In this document: positions 53,291 to 61,699 of the stretch, one piece after another
Layout of the letters: each line of letters starts with the position of its first letter
Numbering within the stretch: position 1 is the first letter of the stretch
Assembly (NCBI GenBank): GCA_030694365.1
Contig: JAUXYM010000004.1
Location: 16,683 to 80,682 of the forward strand
Reading direction: 5' to 3'
Source: Nevskia sp.
GTDB lineage: Bacteria > Pseudomonadota > Gammaproteobacteria > Nevskiales > Nevskiaceae
DNA: 64,000 nt
Made by a program: the position numbers and the translations under genes
Notes under the pieces: model-generated
What the model was told of the DNA's origin: nothing
Seen by the model: the letters and a program-made list of their open reading frames with translations, nothing else
Databases searched by the model: none

Positions 53291-54235
53291 ATGGCCCAGC
53301 CTTATCCGCCGATCGAGCCGTATCGCACGCACCGCCTGAAGGTTTCGGAGCTGCACGAGATCCACATCGAGGAAAGCGGCAACCCGCAGGGCAAGGCGGT
53401 GGTGTTCGTCCACGGCGGTCCGGGCGGCGGCTGCGAAGCCTGGCACCGCCAGTTCTTCGATCCGAAGCGCTACCGCATCGTGCTGTTCGATCAGCGCGGC
53501 TGTGGCCGTTCCACGCCCTACGCCGAACTGCGCGAGAACAGCACCTGGGATCTGGTGGCGGACATGGAAACCATTCGCGAACACTTAAGCATCGACGCCT
53601 GGGTGGTATTCGGCGGCTCCTGGGGCTCGACCCTGGCGCTGGCTTACGGCGAAACCCATCCGCAGCGCACGCTCGGCCTGATCCTGCGCGGCATCTTCCT
53701 GATCCGCGATGAAGAGATTCGCTGGTTCTACCAGGAAGGCTGCAACTGGATCTATCCGGATGCCTGGGAGCATTACATCGCGCCGATTCCGGTTTCCGAA
53801 CGTGGCGATCTGGTGGCCGCCTATCACCGCCGCCTGACCAGCGAAAACCCGGAAGTGCGCCGCGATGCCGCGCGCAGCTGGAGCATCTGGGAGGGTGCTA
53901 CTTCGAAACTGATCCCGAGCACCGACATGGTCGCCCGCTACGGCGGCGACGATTTCGCCGAAGCCTTCGCCCGCATCGAATGCCACTACTTCGTCAACAA
54001 GGGCTTCCTGCGCCCGAACCAGTTGCTGGAAGACGCGATGAAGCTGAAGAACATTCCCGGCGTCATCGTCCAGGGCCGCTACGACGTGGTCTGCCCGATG
54101 AAATCCGCCTGGGACCTGCACCGCGCCTGGCCGCAAGCCGATCTGCAGGTGGTCGCCGACGCCGGCCATGCGGCCAGCGAGAACGGCACGCTGTCGCGGC
54201 TCATCGATGCGGCGGATCGTTTCGCGCGGATGTAG
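53291..54235 (+). CDS. pip: Proline iminopeptidase
   Basis: 314 residues of the alpha/beta-hydrolase S33 family. It releases N-terminal proline from peptides. Markers: YPPIEPYRTHRLKVSELHEIHIEESGNPQG at the start, VFVHGGPGGGCEAWHRQFFDP (oxyanion region), VLFDQRGCGRSTPYA, the nucleophile elbow GGSWGSTLALAYGE and the His near VADAGHAASE. RWFYQEGCNWIYPDAWEHYI is typical of Pip. It ends immediately beside the stop of the convergent Lrp gene, with no spacer. Confidence 0.94.
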   Translation: MAQPYPPIEPYRTHRLKVSELHEIHIEESGNPQGKAVVFVHGGPGGGCEAWHRQFFDPKRYRIVLFDQRGCGRSTPYAELRENSTWDLVADMETIREHLSIDAWVVFGGSWGSTLALAYGETHPQRTLGLILRGIFLIRDEEIRWFYQEGCNWIYPDAWEHYIAPIPVSERGDLVAAYHRRLTSENPEVRRDAARSWSIWEGATSKLIPSTDMVARYGGDDFAEAFARIECHYFVNKGFLRPNQLLEDAMKLKNIPGVIVQGRYDVVCPMKSAWDLHRAWPQADLQVVADAGHAASENGTLSRLIDAADRFARM

Positions 54236-54706
54236 TCAGCCCCCCAGCGCCAAGCCTTCGTCGCGCTTGATTGCTTCCAGCACCAGCGACGAGCGCAGGT
54301 CCTTGACGCCGGGCAGGCCGATCAGCACCCGCATCGAGAACTCGGCGAAGGCGGCGAGATCGGCCACCTGCACGTGCAGCAGGAAGTCGAGATCGCCGGT
54401 CATCACGTAGCAGGCGCGCACTTCCGGCCGGGCGCGGATCGCCGCTTCGAAAGCCTGCGTCGCGTCCTTCGATTGCCGCTCGATCGCCACCCGGACAAAG
54501 GCCTCGATGCCGAGGCCCAGTGCTGCCGGATCGAGCACGGCGGTGTAGCGGGCGATGACGCCGGAATCCTCCAGCTTCTTCAGCCGACGCTGGCAGGCGG
54601 TCGGCGACAGCGCCACCTTGTCGGACAGCTCGACCACGGCGATGCGACCGTTGCGCTGCAGCTCGCCGAGCATCCTCAGATCGGTACGGTCCAGCTCGGC
54701 GCGCAT
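54236..54706 (-). CDS. Lrp/AsnC-family transcriptional regulator
   Basis: 156 residues. The N-terminal helix-turn-helix (LDRTDLRMLGELQRNGRIAVVELSDKVALSPTACQRRLKKLEDSGVIARYTAVLD) and the RAM ligand domain (VRACYVMTGDLDFLLHVQVADLAAF, near 93) are typical of the family. It is divergent from phhA across 133 bp. Lrp-type regulators often control an adjacent amino-acid catabolic gene in response to the amino acid, so phenylalanine or tyrosine is a reasonable effector here (inference). Confidence 0.9.
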   Translation of the reverse strand: MRAELDRTDLRMLGELQRNGRIAVVELSDKVALSPTACQRRLKKLEDSGVIARYTAVLDPAALGLGIEAFVRVAIERQSKDATQAFEAAIRARPEVRACYVMTGDLDFLLHVQVADLAAFAEFSMRVLIGLPGVKDLRSSLVLEAIKRDEGLALGG

Positions 54707-54839
54707 GATTTCTCCGGTGTTCTGATGATTCGTGGTGAATCATTGCGTGAATCCTAACGCAGGCGCACAAGTTCGCAGCAAAACGCTGCGGCTGCCGCGC
54801 TACGCTGGCTGCCTTGCATCACGCCTCATGGAGGCCGTC

Positions 54840-55649
54840 ATGGCTCAAGCTCCGCTGCCCGCATCCGATTACGTTTCGCGTGCGCCTGATGCGCGCGGCG
54901 TCGTGGCCTACTCGAAAGCCGAGCACGCGATCTGGGCCGAGCTGTACGCACGCCAGCAGGCCGCGATCGCCGATTGCGCCTGTCCGGAATTCCTCCACGG
55001 GCTGGACCTGCTGAAGCTGCCGCAGCACCGCGTGCCGCAGCTATCGGAGGTGTCGGCCCGGCTGCGGCGCGAGACCGGCTGGCAAGTGGCGGCGGTGCCG
55101 GCGCTGATCCCGTTCTCGGAATTCTTCGCCCTGCTGGCCGCCAAGCGCTTCCCGGCCGCCACGTTCATCCGCCGTCGCGAGCATCTGGACTACCTGCAGG
55201 AACCCGACATCTTTCACGAGCTGTTCGGCCACACGCCGCTGCTGACCAACCCCTGGTTCGCCGCGTTCACCCAGCGCTACGGCGAAATCGGCCTGGCGGC
55301 GAGCCGGGAGGATCGCGCGTTCCTGGCGCGGCTGTACTGGTTCACGGTGGAATTCGGCCTGCTCCGCAGGCCGGATGCTGCGCTCAGCATCTACGGTGGC
55401 GGCATCCTGTCCTCGCCCGGCGAAACCGCGTATGCGCTGGGACCCGCGCCGCAGCACCGTCCGTTTTCGCTGATCGAGGTGCTGCGCACGCCCTACCGCA
55501 TCGACGTGCTGCAGCCGCTGTACTACGTGCTCGACTCGTTTCGCCAACTGCACGAGCTGAGCCAGGCCGATCTGCTCACCGCCGTCGCCGACGCCCGTCG
55601 CCTTGGCCTGCATGCGCCGCTGTTTCCGCCGAAATCGCTGGCGGCTTAG
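54840..55649 (+). CDS. phhA: Phenylalanine 4-hydroxylase
   Basis: 269 residues from ATG 54840. It hydroxylates phenylalanine to tyrosine using tetrahydropterin and non-heme iron. The iron site HELFGHTP (HxxxH plus a downstream Glu in RLYWFTVEFGL) and FIRRREHLDYLQEPDIFHE are diagnostic. The C-terminal GGGILSSPGETAYALG is also conserved. It is the first gene of a phenylalanine/tyrosine catabolic block (phhA, hpd, hmgA, fah). It is divergent from an Lrp-type regulator. Confidence 0.95.
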   Translation: MAQAPLPASDYVSRAPDARGVVAYSKAEHAIWAELYARQQAAIADCACPEFLHGLDLLKLPQHRVPQLSEVSARLRRETGWQVAAVPALIPFSEFFALLAAKRFPAATFIRRREHLDYLQEPDIFHELFGHTPLLTNPWFAAFTQRYGEIGLAASREDRAFLARLYWFTVEFGLLRRPDAALSIYGGGILSSPGETAYALGPAPQHRPFSLIEVLRTPYRIDVLQPLYYVLDSFRQLHELSQADLLTAVADARRLGLHAPLFPPKSLAA

Positions 55650-55668
55650 AGCCCGCACTCAACAACAT

Positions 55669-55757
55669 CGTCATTCCCGCGCAGGCGGGAATCCAGTTCT
55701 CGGCTTCCGGCGGTACGCGAACGTCAAAACTGGATCCCCGCCTGTGCGCGGATGACG
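55669..55757. repeat. Dispersed inverted repeat, copy 2
   Basis: Arms at 55669-55699 and 55728-55757 are complementary with a few mismatches; the left arm shares the core CATTCCCGCGCAGGCGGGAA with copy 1 at 50838. It fills the phhA-hpd spacer and could attenuate transcription between them. Confidence 0.8.
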
Positions 55758-55806
55758 GGCCTTGAAAGTTCATCCAGATTTCATCGAGTAAGTCCGGAGC
55801 ACGCCC

Positions 55807-56908
55807 ATGACGACGACCAACCCGCTGCAGACCGACGGCTTCGAGTTCGTCGAATTCACCGCGCCGACGCCAGCCGGCGTTGCGCAGCTGCACACGCTGT
55901 TCGAGCTGCTCGGCTTCACCGCCGTCGCCCGGCATCGCTCGAAGGACGTGACCCTGTTCAAGCAGGGCGACATCCACTTCCTGGTCAATGGCACGCCGTA
56001 CACGCACTTCGCGCAGTTCGCGATCGCCCACGGCCCCAGTGCCTGCGCGATGGGCTGGCGGGTGAAGGACGCGCCCGCCGCGTTCCGTCATGCCGTGGGC
56101 CAGGGGTGCGGTGCCGTTCGATACCAGGCCGGGCTACATGGAGTTGAACCTGCCGGCCGTCTACGGCATCGGCAACAGCGTTCTCTACTTTATCGATCGC
56201 TATGGCGACCGCTCGATCTACGACGTTGATTTCATGCCCATTACCGGTGCCGATCAGCAGCCGAAAGGCGTCGGCCTGACGACACTCGACCATCTGACCC
56301 ACAACGTTGCCAAGGGCAACATGGACGTCTGGTCGAGCTTCTACACCCGCATCGCCAACTTCCGCGAGATCCGCTATTTCGACATCGAAGGCAAGCTGAC
56401 CGGCCTGGTGTCGCGGGCGATGACCAGCCCCTGCGGCAAGCTGCGGATTCCGATCAACGAAAGTGCCGACGAGCAATCGCAGATCGCCGAATTCATCCGC
56501 GATTACCGCGGCGAAGGTATCCAGCATCTGGCGCTGGCCACCGATGACATCTACTCAACCGTCGAAGCGCTGCGTGCCCGTGGTGTCGTGTTCATGGACA
56601 CGCCGGACACCTACTACGACAAGACCGATGCCCGGGTGCCGAACCATGGCGAGAATCTGGCGCGGCTGCAGAAGCTCAAAATCCTCATCGACGGCGCGCC
56701 CGTCGAAGGCATCCTTCTGCAGATCTTCACCTCGACGGTGATCGGCCCAATCTTCTTCGAGATCATCCAGCGCAAGGGCAACGAAGGTTTCGGCGAAGGC
56801 AACTTCAAGGCGCTGTTCGAGTCGATCGAGGAAGACCAGATCAGGCGGGGCGTGTTGACAGGCCGAGATGGCTTCAGCGCAGCGAAAAGCAGTGCTCACG
56901 ATTGGTAA
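55807..56908 (+). pseudogene. hpd: 4-hydroxyphenylpyruvate dioxygenase, frameshifted
   Basis: The gene is split between two frames. Codons from ATG 55807 encode FEFVEFTAPTPAGVAQLHTLFELLGFTAVARH and continue to HAVGQG; the homologous protein then resumes in another frame as AVPFDTRPGYMELNLPAVYGIGNSVLYFIDRYG and runs to 56908. Removing one base near 56107 (the T in CAGGGGTGCGG) would join them as QGAVPFD. C-terminal iron ligands and GPIFFEIIQRKGNEGFGEGNFKALFESIEEDQIRRGVL are intact, but about 20 extra residues (TGRDGFSAAKSSAHDW) follow where the family usually ends. Either a recent inactivation or a sequencing/assembly error; the rest looks functional. Confidence 0.85.
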
Positions 56909-56921
56909 CACACTGTTACCA
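56903..56921. promoter_or_regulatory. Palindromic operator of the toxin-antitoxin pair
   Basis: TGGTAACA-CAC-TGTTACCA has perfect 8-bp arms. It lies 27 bp upstream of the antitoxin ATG and overlaps the terminal TAA (56906-56908) of the hpd frame. Ribbon-helix-helix antitoxins of the FitA type bind such inverted repeats as autorepressors. Confidence 0.65.
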
Positions 56922-56947
56922 TAGCGCTTTCGATTTGGGTGCCTGCC

Positions 56948-57202
56948 ATGCCGTCGATCCTGCTCAAGAATCTGCCCGAGAACCTGCATCGCAGCCTGAA
57001 GGCGCGCGCGGCACGTAACCATCGCTCACTGAACAAGGAAGCAATCTCGTTGCTGGAAGCGGGCTTGGCCTCGGCATCGTCGAGTGATGCCGGCGCAGCG
57101 CAAGATCCATTCGAGGCGCTGCTTGCCGCTGGCGACAAGATGCGTGCGGAGGGCGTCGATTTCGCCGCCTGGGCCGCGAATAGCCGGGATGTCTGGCGCT
57201 AG
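56948..57202 (+). CDS. FitA-like ribbon-helix-helix antitoxin
   Basis: 84 residues from ATG 56948. The opening ILLKNLPENLHRSLKARAARNHRSLNKEAISLLEAGL is a ribbon-helix-helix DNA-binding fold of the Arc/FitA type. The C-terminal part (AGDKMRAEGVDFAAWAANSRDVWR) would embrace the partner PIN toxin. The toxin gene starts 9 bp downstream. The perfect palindrome at 56903-56921 is its likely operator. The pair lies between hpd and hmgA, interrupting the tyrosine catabolic cluster. Confidence 0.9.
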   Translation: MPSILLKNLPENLHRSLKARAARNHRSLNKEAISLLEAGLASASSSDAGAAQDPFEALLAAGDKMRAEGVDFAAWAANSRDVWR

Positions 57203-57210
57203 CGCGCACC

Positions 57211-57597
57211 ATGGCCGGATTGCTGTTCCTGGATACCAACGTGCTGATTTTCGGGGCCGATCGCGAGCATCCGATGAGCGCACAGGTGCACCAATGGCTG
57301 CTGGCCGGCCAACGACTGAGCGTTTCGGCAATGGCTTGGTCTGAGTTCTTGTGCGGACCGGTCCCCGCCGAGACCGTGCAAGCCTGGGAGCGCCTGCTCG
57401 GCACCGCCGCCGTGGTGCCGATCGACCGGCTGATCGCCGAGCGCGCGGCCATCCTGTTCAATCGCACGGGCCGCCGCTCCCGCAGCCTGCCCGACTGCAT
57501 GATCGCCGCGACCGCGATGACACATGGTGCGCGACTCGCGACCTTGAATCGAGCCGATTTCGAGCCACTGCTGCGCTACGGTCTCGAACTCGCGTAG
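57211..57597 (+). CDS. PIN-domain (FitB/VapC-type) toxin ribonuclease
   Basis: 128 residues. PIN-domain acidic residues are seen in LLFLDTNVLIFGAD (Asp8 region), AMAWSEFLCGP (Glu), SLPDCMIAATAMTHGARLATLNRADFEPL (Asp-x-x-x-Ala...). These coordinate Mg2+ for endoribonuclease activity; VapC/FitB relatives cleave tRNA or other RNA. The antitoxin gene precedes it by 9 bp. The pair is intact and therefore plausibly active. Confidence 0.92.
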   Translation: MAGLLFLDTNVLIFGADREHPMSAQVHQWLLAGQRLSVSAMAWSEFLCGPVPAETVQAWERLLGTAAVVPIDRLIAERAAILFNRTGRRSRSLPDCMIAATAMTHGARLATLNRADFEPLLRYGLELA

Positions 57598-57628
57598 CTG
57601 ATTCAAAAAATCCGCCCGGAGCTTCGCC

Positions 57629-58756
57629 ATGCGCAAATGGATCCACATCCCCCACATCGAAGGCCTGGCCTCGCGCCAGGCGCATGCCGATCTGCCGCCT
57701 GGCACGGTCGAGCGCGAGATCGGCAAGGACGGCTTCTTCGGTCCGGCAACGCAGATGATCCATCCGCGTCCGCCGACTGGCTGGACCAGCTGGGAAGGTC
57801 CGCTGCGGCCACGCGCCTTCGACTGCATGAAGTTGCCGCTCGATGGTGCCAGCCCCTGGGCTGCAAACACGCTGCTGCACAACGCGCAGTGCCGGCTGCG
57901 TTTCTGGACGCTGGCCACGAACATGGATCATCTGGTCCGCAATGCCGATGGCGACGAGCTGCTGTTCGTCCATGCCGGGCGCGGTGAGCTGTACTGTGAC
58001 TACGGCCATCTGGCGATCGAGGCCGGTGATTACCTGCTGCTGCCGCGCGGCACCATGTGGCGTCTTGAAGTGCTTGAGGCGATGCAGCTGCTGCTGATCG
58101 AAGCCAGCAACGGCAGCTATCAGTTGCCGGACAAGGGCCTGGTTGGCGAGCAGGCAATCTTCGATCCGGCGATGCTCGATCTGCCGCGCATCGATGACCT
58201 GTTCAAGGCGCAAGCCGCGCACGCTGGCGACTGGCGCGTGGTGATCAAGCGCCGCAATCTGCTGTCGACGGTCACTTATCCGTACAACCCGCTCGATGCG
58301 CTGGGCTGGCACGGCTCCTTGCATCCGGTGCGGATCAATGTCCGCGACATCCGGCCGCTGAGCTCGCATCGCTATCACCTGCCGCCGAGTGCGCATACGA
58401 CGTTCGTCGCGCCCGGCTTCGTGGTCTGTACCTTTGCGCCGCGCCCGTTCGAGACCGATCCCGGTGCGATCAAGGTGCCGTTCTTCCACTCGAATGACGA
58501 TTTCGACGAAGTGATCTTCTATCACTCGGGCGACTTCTTCAGCCGCGATCACATCCATCCCGGCATGGTCACCCTGCACCCGGCCGGCTTCACCCACGGC
58601 CCGCATCCGAAAGCGCTGAGCCGGATGCACGTGCAGCCGAAACCGATGACCGACGAGTATGCGGTGATGATCGATGCCCGCGACGCTTTCGATGTCAGCG
58701 ATGCGGCGACTGCGGTCGAGTGGACGGAGTACCACCAGAGCTGGCGCTCTAGCTGA
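57629..58756 (+). CDS. hmgA: Homogentisate 1,2-dioxygenase
   Basis: 375 residues of the bacterial HmgA type. It opens the homogentisate ring to maleylacetoacetate. The iron-binding region is visible as FFHSNDDFDEVIFYHSGDFFSRDHIHPGMVTLHPAGFTHGPHP (near 290-330), containing the His and Glu ligands. The N-terminus MRKWIHIPHIEGLASRQAHADLP is typical. It lies 31 bp after the PIN toxin gene, so it may now depend on toxin-antitoxin transcription or its own promoter. It is the third enzyme of the tyrosine pathway here. Confidence 0.93.
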   Translation: MRKWIHIPHIEGLASRQAHADLPPGTVEREIGKDGFFGPATQMIHPRPPTGWTSWEGPLRPRAFDCMKLPLDGASPWAANTLLHNAQCRLRFWTLATNMDHLVRNADGDELLFVHAGRGELYCDYGHLAIEAGDYLLLPRGTMWRLEVLEAMQLLLIEASNGSYQLPDKGLVGEQAIFDPAMLDLPRIDDLFKAQAAHAGDWRVVIKRRNLLSTVTYPYNPLDALGWHGSLHPVRINVRDIRPLSSHRYHLPPSAHTTFVAPGFVVCTFAPRPFETDPGAIKVPFFHSNDDFDEVIFYHSGDFFSRDHIHPGMVTLHPAGFTHGPHPKALSRMHVQPKPMTDEYAVMIDARDAFDVSDAATAVEWTEYHQSWRSS

Positions 58757-58786
58757 CGCACCAGCTCTGAACGTCGCCCATGAAAA

Positions 58787-58812
58787 AGCCCCCGGCCTCA
58801 CTGTTGGGGGCT
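58787..58812 (-). terminator. Intrinsic terminator of the spy-like gene
   Basis: AGCCCCC (58787-58793) and GGGGGCT (58806-58812) form a 7-bp stem; read on the minus strand the stem is followed by TTTTTC. It ends the gene at 58826 and may also halt hmgA transcription. Confidence 0.8.
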
Positions 58813-58825
58813 AGCAGCAGCTGCT

Positions 58826-59383
58826 TCAGCGACCGCGGAAGCCGGTCTTCTCCGGGCGGGCCGGCGGTTCCGGCAGGTTCTTCAGCTTCTCGGTCAGCGC
58901 GGTCTTCTGCGCCGGCGTCAGCATCGCGAAGATCTGCGACTTCAGTGCCGCCTGCTTCTGCACGCGGTCACGCGCCTCAACGGCCTGGGCATCGGCGAGC
59001 TGGTTGACCAGGCCGCTGTAGCCAGGGCTGTCCGGCGTGGCGATCTCGACGTTGCGATGCAGCTGCCGCGCTGCCTGGCGCTCGTCATGCGCCGACTGCC
59101 ACTGCGCCTTGACCGCGTCGCGGACGCTGCTGCGCTGCGCGTCGCTGAGATCCAGCGACTTCAGCTCGTGCATGAACGGTCCGCCGCCATGACGCGGGCC
59201 GCCGTGGCGACCGTCGTGGCCTTTCTCGTGCGGCGGGCGATCAGTGCCGGCAGCGGTATCCGGAGCCGGCGGCTGGGCGTTGGCGAACTGCGGCGCGGCG
59301 ATCATCAGGCCGGCGCACAGCGCAGCGGCCAATGTGGTTTTGATGGCGGATTTCTTCGAAGTGAGATGGGTCTTGAGATTCAT
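58826..59383 (-). CDS. Spy/CpxP-like periplasmic LTXXQ-family protein
   Basis: 185 residues from ATG 59383, preceded by AGGAG. A signal peptide (TTLAAALCAGLMIAAPQFANA) is followed by a His/Gly/Asp/Pro-rich stretch (HEKGHDGRHGGPRHGGG, near 50-68) that could bind metal, and a helical domain with LTXXQ-like units (SLDLSDAQRSSVRDAV near 75; MLTPAQKTALTEKL near 155). Spy and CpxP are periplasmic chaperone and feedback inhibitor of the Cpx response. It is divergent from cpxR, with a CpxR box between, so it is probably a Cpx target. Confidence 0.85.
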   Translation of the reverse strand: MNLKTHLTSKKSAIKTTLAAALCAGLMIAAPQFANAQPPAPDTAAGTDRPPHEKGHDGRHGGPRHGGGPFMHELKSLDLSDAQRSSVRDAVKAQWQSAHDERQAARQLHRNVEIATPDSPGYSGLVNQLADAQAVEARDRVQKQAALKSQIFAMLTPAQKTALTEKLKNLPEPPARPEKTGFRGR

Positions 59384-59493
59384 CTGGGTGCTCCTGTGTT
59401 GCTGGGATGTTGTTGCTTGGGGGGGAGGCCGTCGTGGCCTTGGTCTGCCCGAGCATTGAACGCCTGACCGCCATGGCGAAACGTTGCGCCGCC

Positions 59494-59508
59494 GTAAAGA
59501 TCGGTAAA
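59494..59508. promoter_or_regulatory. CpxR-binding box
   Basis: GTAAA-GATCG-GTAAA matches the E. coli CpxR consensus GTAAA-N5-GTAAA exactly. It lies in the divergent spacer, 62 bp from the response-regulator start and 111 bp from the spy-like start. A further GCTAAA lies nearby at 59514-59519. Confidence 0.75.
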
Positions 59509-59569
59509 GGCCCGCTAAAGGTCGAGGCCATCGCTTGCGCACTGGCGGTGGGGGCCAGACAGTACCGTC

Positions 59570-60295
59570 ATGACCAGTCCCGCTTTCTTGGCCCACATCC
59601 TGATCGTCGACGATGACCGCGCGCTGGCCGAACTGCTGGCCGACTATTTGCGCCACGAGTCCTACAGCGTCGAAACCGTGCACGACGGCACCGCCGCGCT
59701 GGCCCGGCTCGGCGCCTCCGGCCCGAGGCCGGATCTGCTGATTCTCGACGTGATGATGCCCGGCCTGGATGGTCTGGAGACCCTGCGCGAGCTGCGCCGC
59801 AAGCATCCGCTGCCGGTGATCATGCTGTCGGCGCGCGGCGAGCCGGTGGATCGGGTCATCGGCCTCGAACTCGGTGCCGATGACTACCTCGCCAAGCCCT
59901 GCCTGCCGCGCGAGCTGCTGGCTCGGGTCCGCGCACGGCTGCGCACGGCGGCCGGCAGCGCGCCGCTGGACAGCGTCGAAGCCGGCCCGCTGCGCATCGA
60001 AACGCTGACCCGCACTGCCTTGCTGCACAGCCAGCCGCTGGACCTGACCGGTGCCGAGTTCTCGCTGTTGATGGCCTTGGCGACGCGGCCCGGTCAGGTG
60101 GTCGATAAGGCAGTGCTGACCCGCGAAGGTCTGGGCCGGGAGATCGAACGCTTCGACCGCGCCGTCGACGTCCATATCAGCCGCCTGCGCCGCAAGCTGG
60201 CCGATGCCGCGCCCGATGCACCCGCTATCGACGCCGTGCGCGGCCTCGGCTATCAGCTGATCGTCGGCAAGACAGCGGCGCCAAGCGCGACGTGA
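59570..60295 (+). CDS. cpxR: OmpR/PhoB-family response regulator, CpxR-like
   Basis: 241 residues. The receiver domain has the acidic pocket LIVDDDR (near 12), phospho-acceptor Asp in LLILDVMMPGLDGLE (near 58) and Lys in DDYLAKPCLPRELLARVRARL (near 110). A winged-helix DNA-binding domain follows (LTGAEFSLLMALATRPGQVVDKAVLTREGLGREIERFDRAVDVHISRLRRKL), typical of OmpR family members. The divergent spy-like gene and consensus CpxR box support a CpxR role. It overlaps cpxA by 4 bp. Confidence 0.88.
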   Translation: MTSPAFLAHILIVDDDRALAELLADYLRHESYSVETVHDGTAALARLGASGPRPDLLILDVMMPGLDGLETLRELRRKHPLPVIMLSARGEPVDRVIGLELGADDYLAKPCLPRELLARVRARLRTAAGSAPLDSVEAGPLRIETLTRTALLHSQPLDLTGAEFSLLMALATRPGQVVDKAVLTREGLGREIERFDRAVDVHISRLRRKLADAAPDAPAIDAVRGLGYQLIVGKTAAPSAT

Positions 60296-61656
60296 AATTG
60301 CCGACCCCGAACCTGTACGCGCGGCTGCTGCTGTGGTTCGTCGCCGCCAACATCGCCACCCTGGTGATCAGCGTCTTCGTCACCGAACGCTTCGCGCGCA
60401 ACGCCTATCGCGGCGAGCCGGACTGGACGGCGATGGCCGAAGCCGCCAACCGCGTCTACCTGCGCAAAGGCGTGCAGGGGCTCGACGAATGGCGCGAGCG
60501 CCGGCAGCTCGATGGTATCGAGGCCAGCCTGTACGAGGGTGATCGCAACCTGCTGCATCGTCCGACACCACCGATGGCGCGCCGAGTGCTCGATCGTTTG
60601 CTCAGCGAGGACTCGGTGGTGCTGCGGCCCCGGCCGGAAGTGCTGGTGGTTGCCGAGAAGCTGATCGGCAGTGACGGCATCGAACGGCGCCTGATCGCCG
60701 TGCGCGGTCCGCGCGCACCACGGCCGCGCATCGAACATCTGCTGATGGTGCAACTGGTGCTGTCGATGCTGGTGATCGGCGCGCTCGGCTGGTGGGTGGC
60801 GCGCAGCATCGCCCGGCCGGTCGCGGCGATCGCCGATGCCACGCGGCGGATGACCGCCGGCGATCTGGCCACCCGGGTCGGCGCACCGTGGAGCGGCCGC
60901 GATGACGAGCTGGGTCGCCTCGCCGCCGATTTCGATCGCATGGCGGCGCGCATCGAAGCGCTGATCGCCCACGAGCGCGGCGTGCTGCAGGACGTTTCCC
61001 ACGAACTACGTTCGCCGCTGGCGCGCCTGCATCTGCTGCTCGATCTCGCCAGCCGCTCCGCGCCGGAAGCGTCGGCCACCCACTTCACTCGCGCCGAGGC
61101 CGAGATCATCCGGCTCGACCGCATCATCGGCGAAGCGCTGGCGCTGTCTCGGATGGAAGCGGACCTGCCCGGCATGAGCATGGAGCGGGTCGATCTGGCT
61201 GCGCTGCTGCAGTCCCGGGCGAGCGCCTTCGGCATCGAGGCCGATACCCGGCAGATCGGCATCGAACTGCAATTGGCGGCTGCGCTGGCGGTGGACGGCA
61301 ATCACGGCCTGCTCGAACGCGCAGTCGACAATCTGCTCTCGAACGCGGTGAAGTTCAGTGCCGACGGCGGCCAGATCGTACTCAGCCTGCGCGGTGAGGA
61401 AGGGCCGACGCCGCAGGCCGTGATCGAGATTCGCGACCACGGCCCCGGCGTCACCGAAGCCGATCTCGGCAAGCTGTTCCGGCCGTTCTTCCGCGGTGCC
61501 AATGCCGCGCGTGCCGAAGGCCACGGGCTGGGCCTGGCGATTGTCGAACGCATTGCCCGCGCGCATGGCGGCAGCCTGTCCGCAGCCAATGCCGAAGGCG
61601 GCGGCCTACGGGTCGCTTTGAGCCTGCCAGCGGCGCGGAGTGCAGGGCTAGAATAG
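60292..61656 (+). CDS. cpxA: Envelope-stress sensor histidine kinase, CpxA-like
   Basis: 454 residues from GTG 60292 (overlapping the regulator stop). Two membrane helices (near residues 8-28 and 152-172) flank a periplasmic sensor of about 120 residues. A HAMP domain (ARSIARPVAAIADATRRMTAGDLATRV) leads into the H-box QDVSHELRSPLARLHLLLDLA with the phospho-accepting His, an N-box (ERAVDNLLSNAVKFS) and G-boxes (DHGPGVTEADL, GHGLGLAIVERIARAHGG). It would sense envelope damage and phosphorylate the adjacent CpxR-like protein. Confidence 0.9.
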   Translation: MKLPTPNLYARLLLWFVAANIATLVISVFVTERFARNAYRGEPDWTAMAEAANRVYLRKGVQGLDEWRERRQLDGIEASLYEGDRNLLHRPTPPMARRVLDRLLSEDSVVLRPRPEVLVVAEKLIGSDGIERRLIAVRGPRAPRPRIEHLLMVQLVLSMLVIGALGWWVARSIARPVAAIADATRRMTAGDLATRVGAPWSGRDDELGRLAADFDRMAARIEALIAHERGVLQDVSHELRSPLARLHLLLDLASRSAPEASATHFTRAEAEIIRLDRIIGEALALSRMEADLPGMSMERVDLAALLQSRASAFGIEADTRQIGIELQLAAALAVDGNHGLLERAVDNLLSNAVKFSADGGQIVLSLRGEEGPTPQAVIEIRDHGPGVTEADLGKLFRPFFRGANAARAEGHGLGLAIVERIARAHGGSLSAANAEGGGLRVALSLPAARSAGLE

Positions 61657-61699
61657 CTTCACGCCCTTTACAGGACCGCCGGCCACGGCGGAAAACCCG

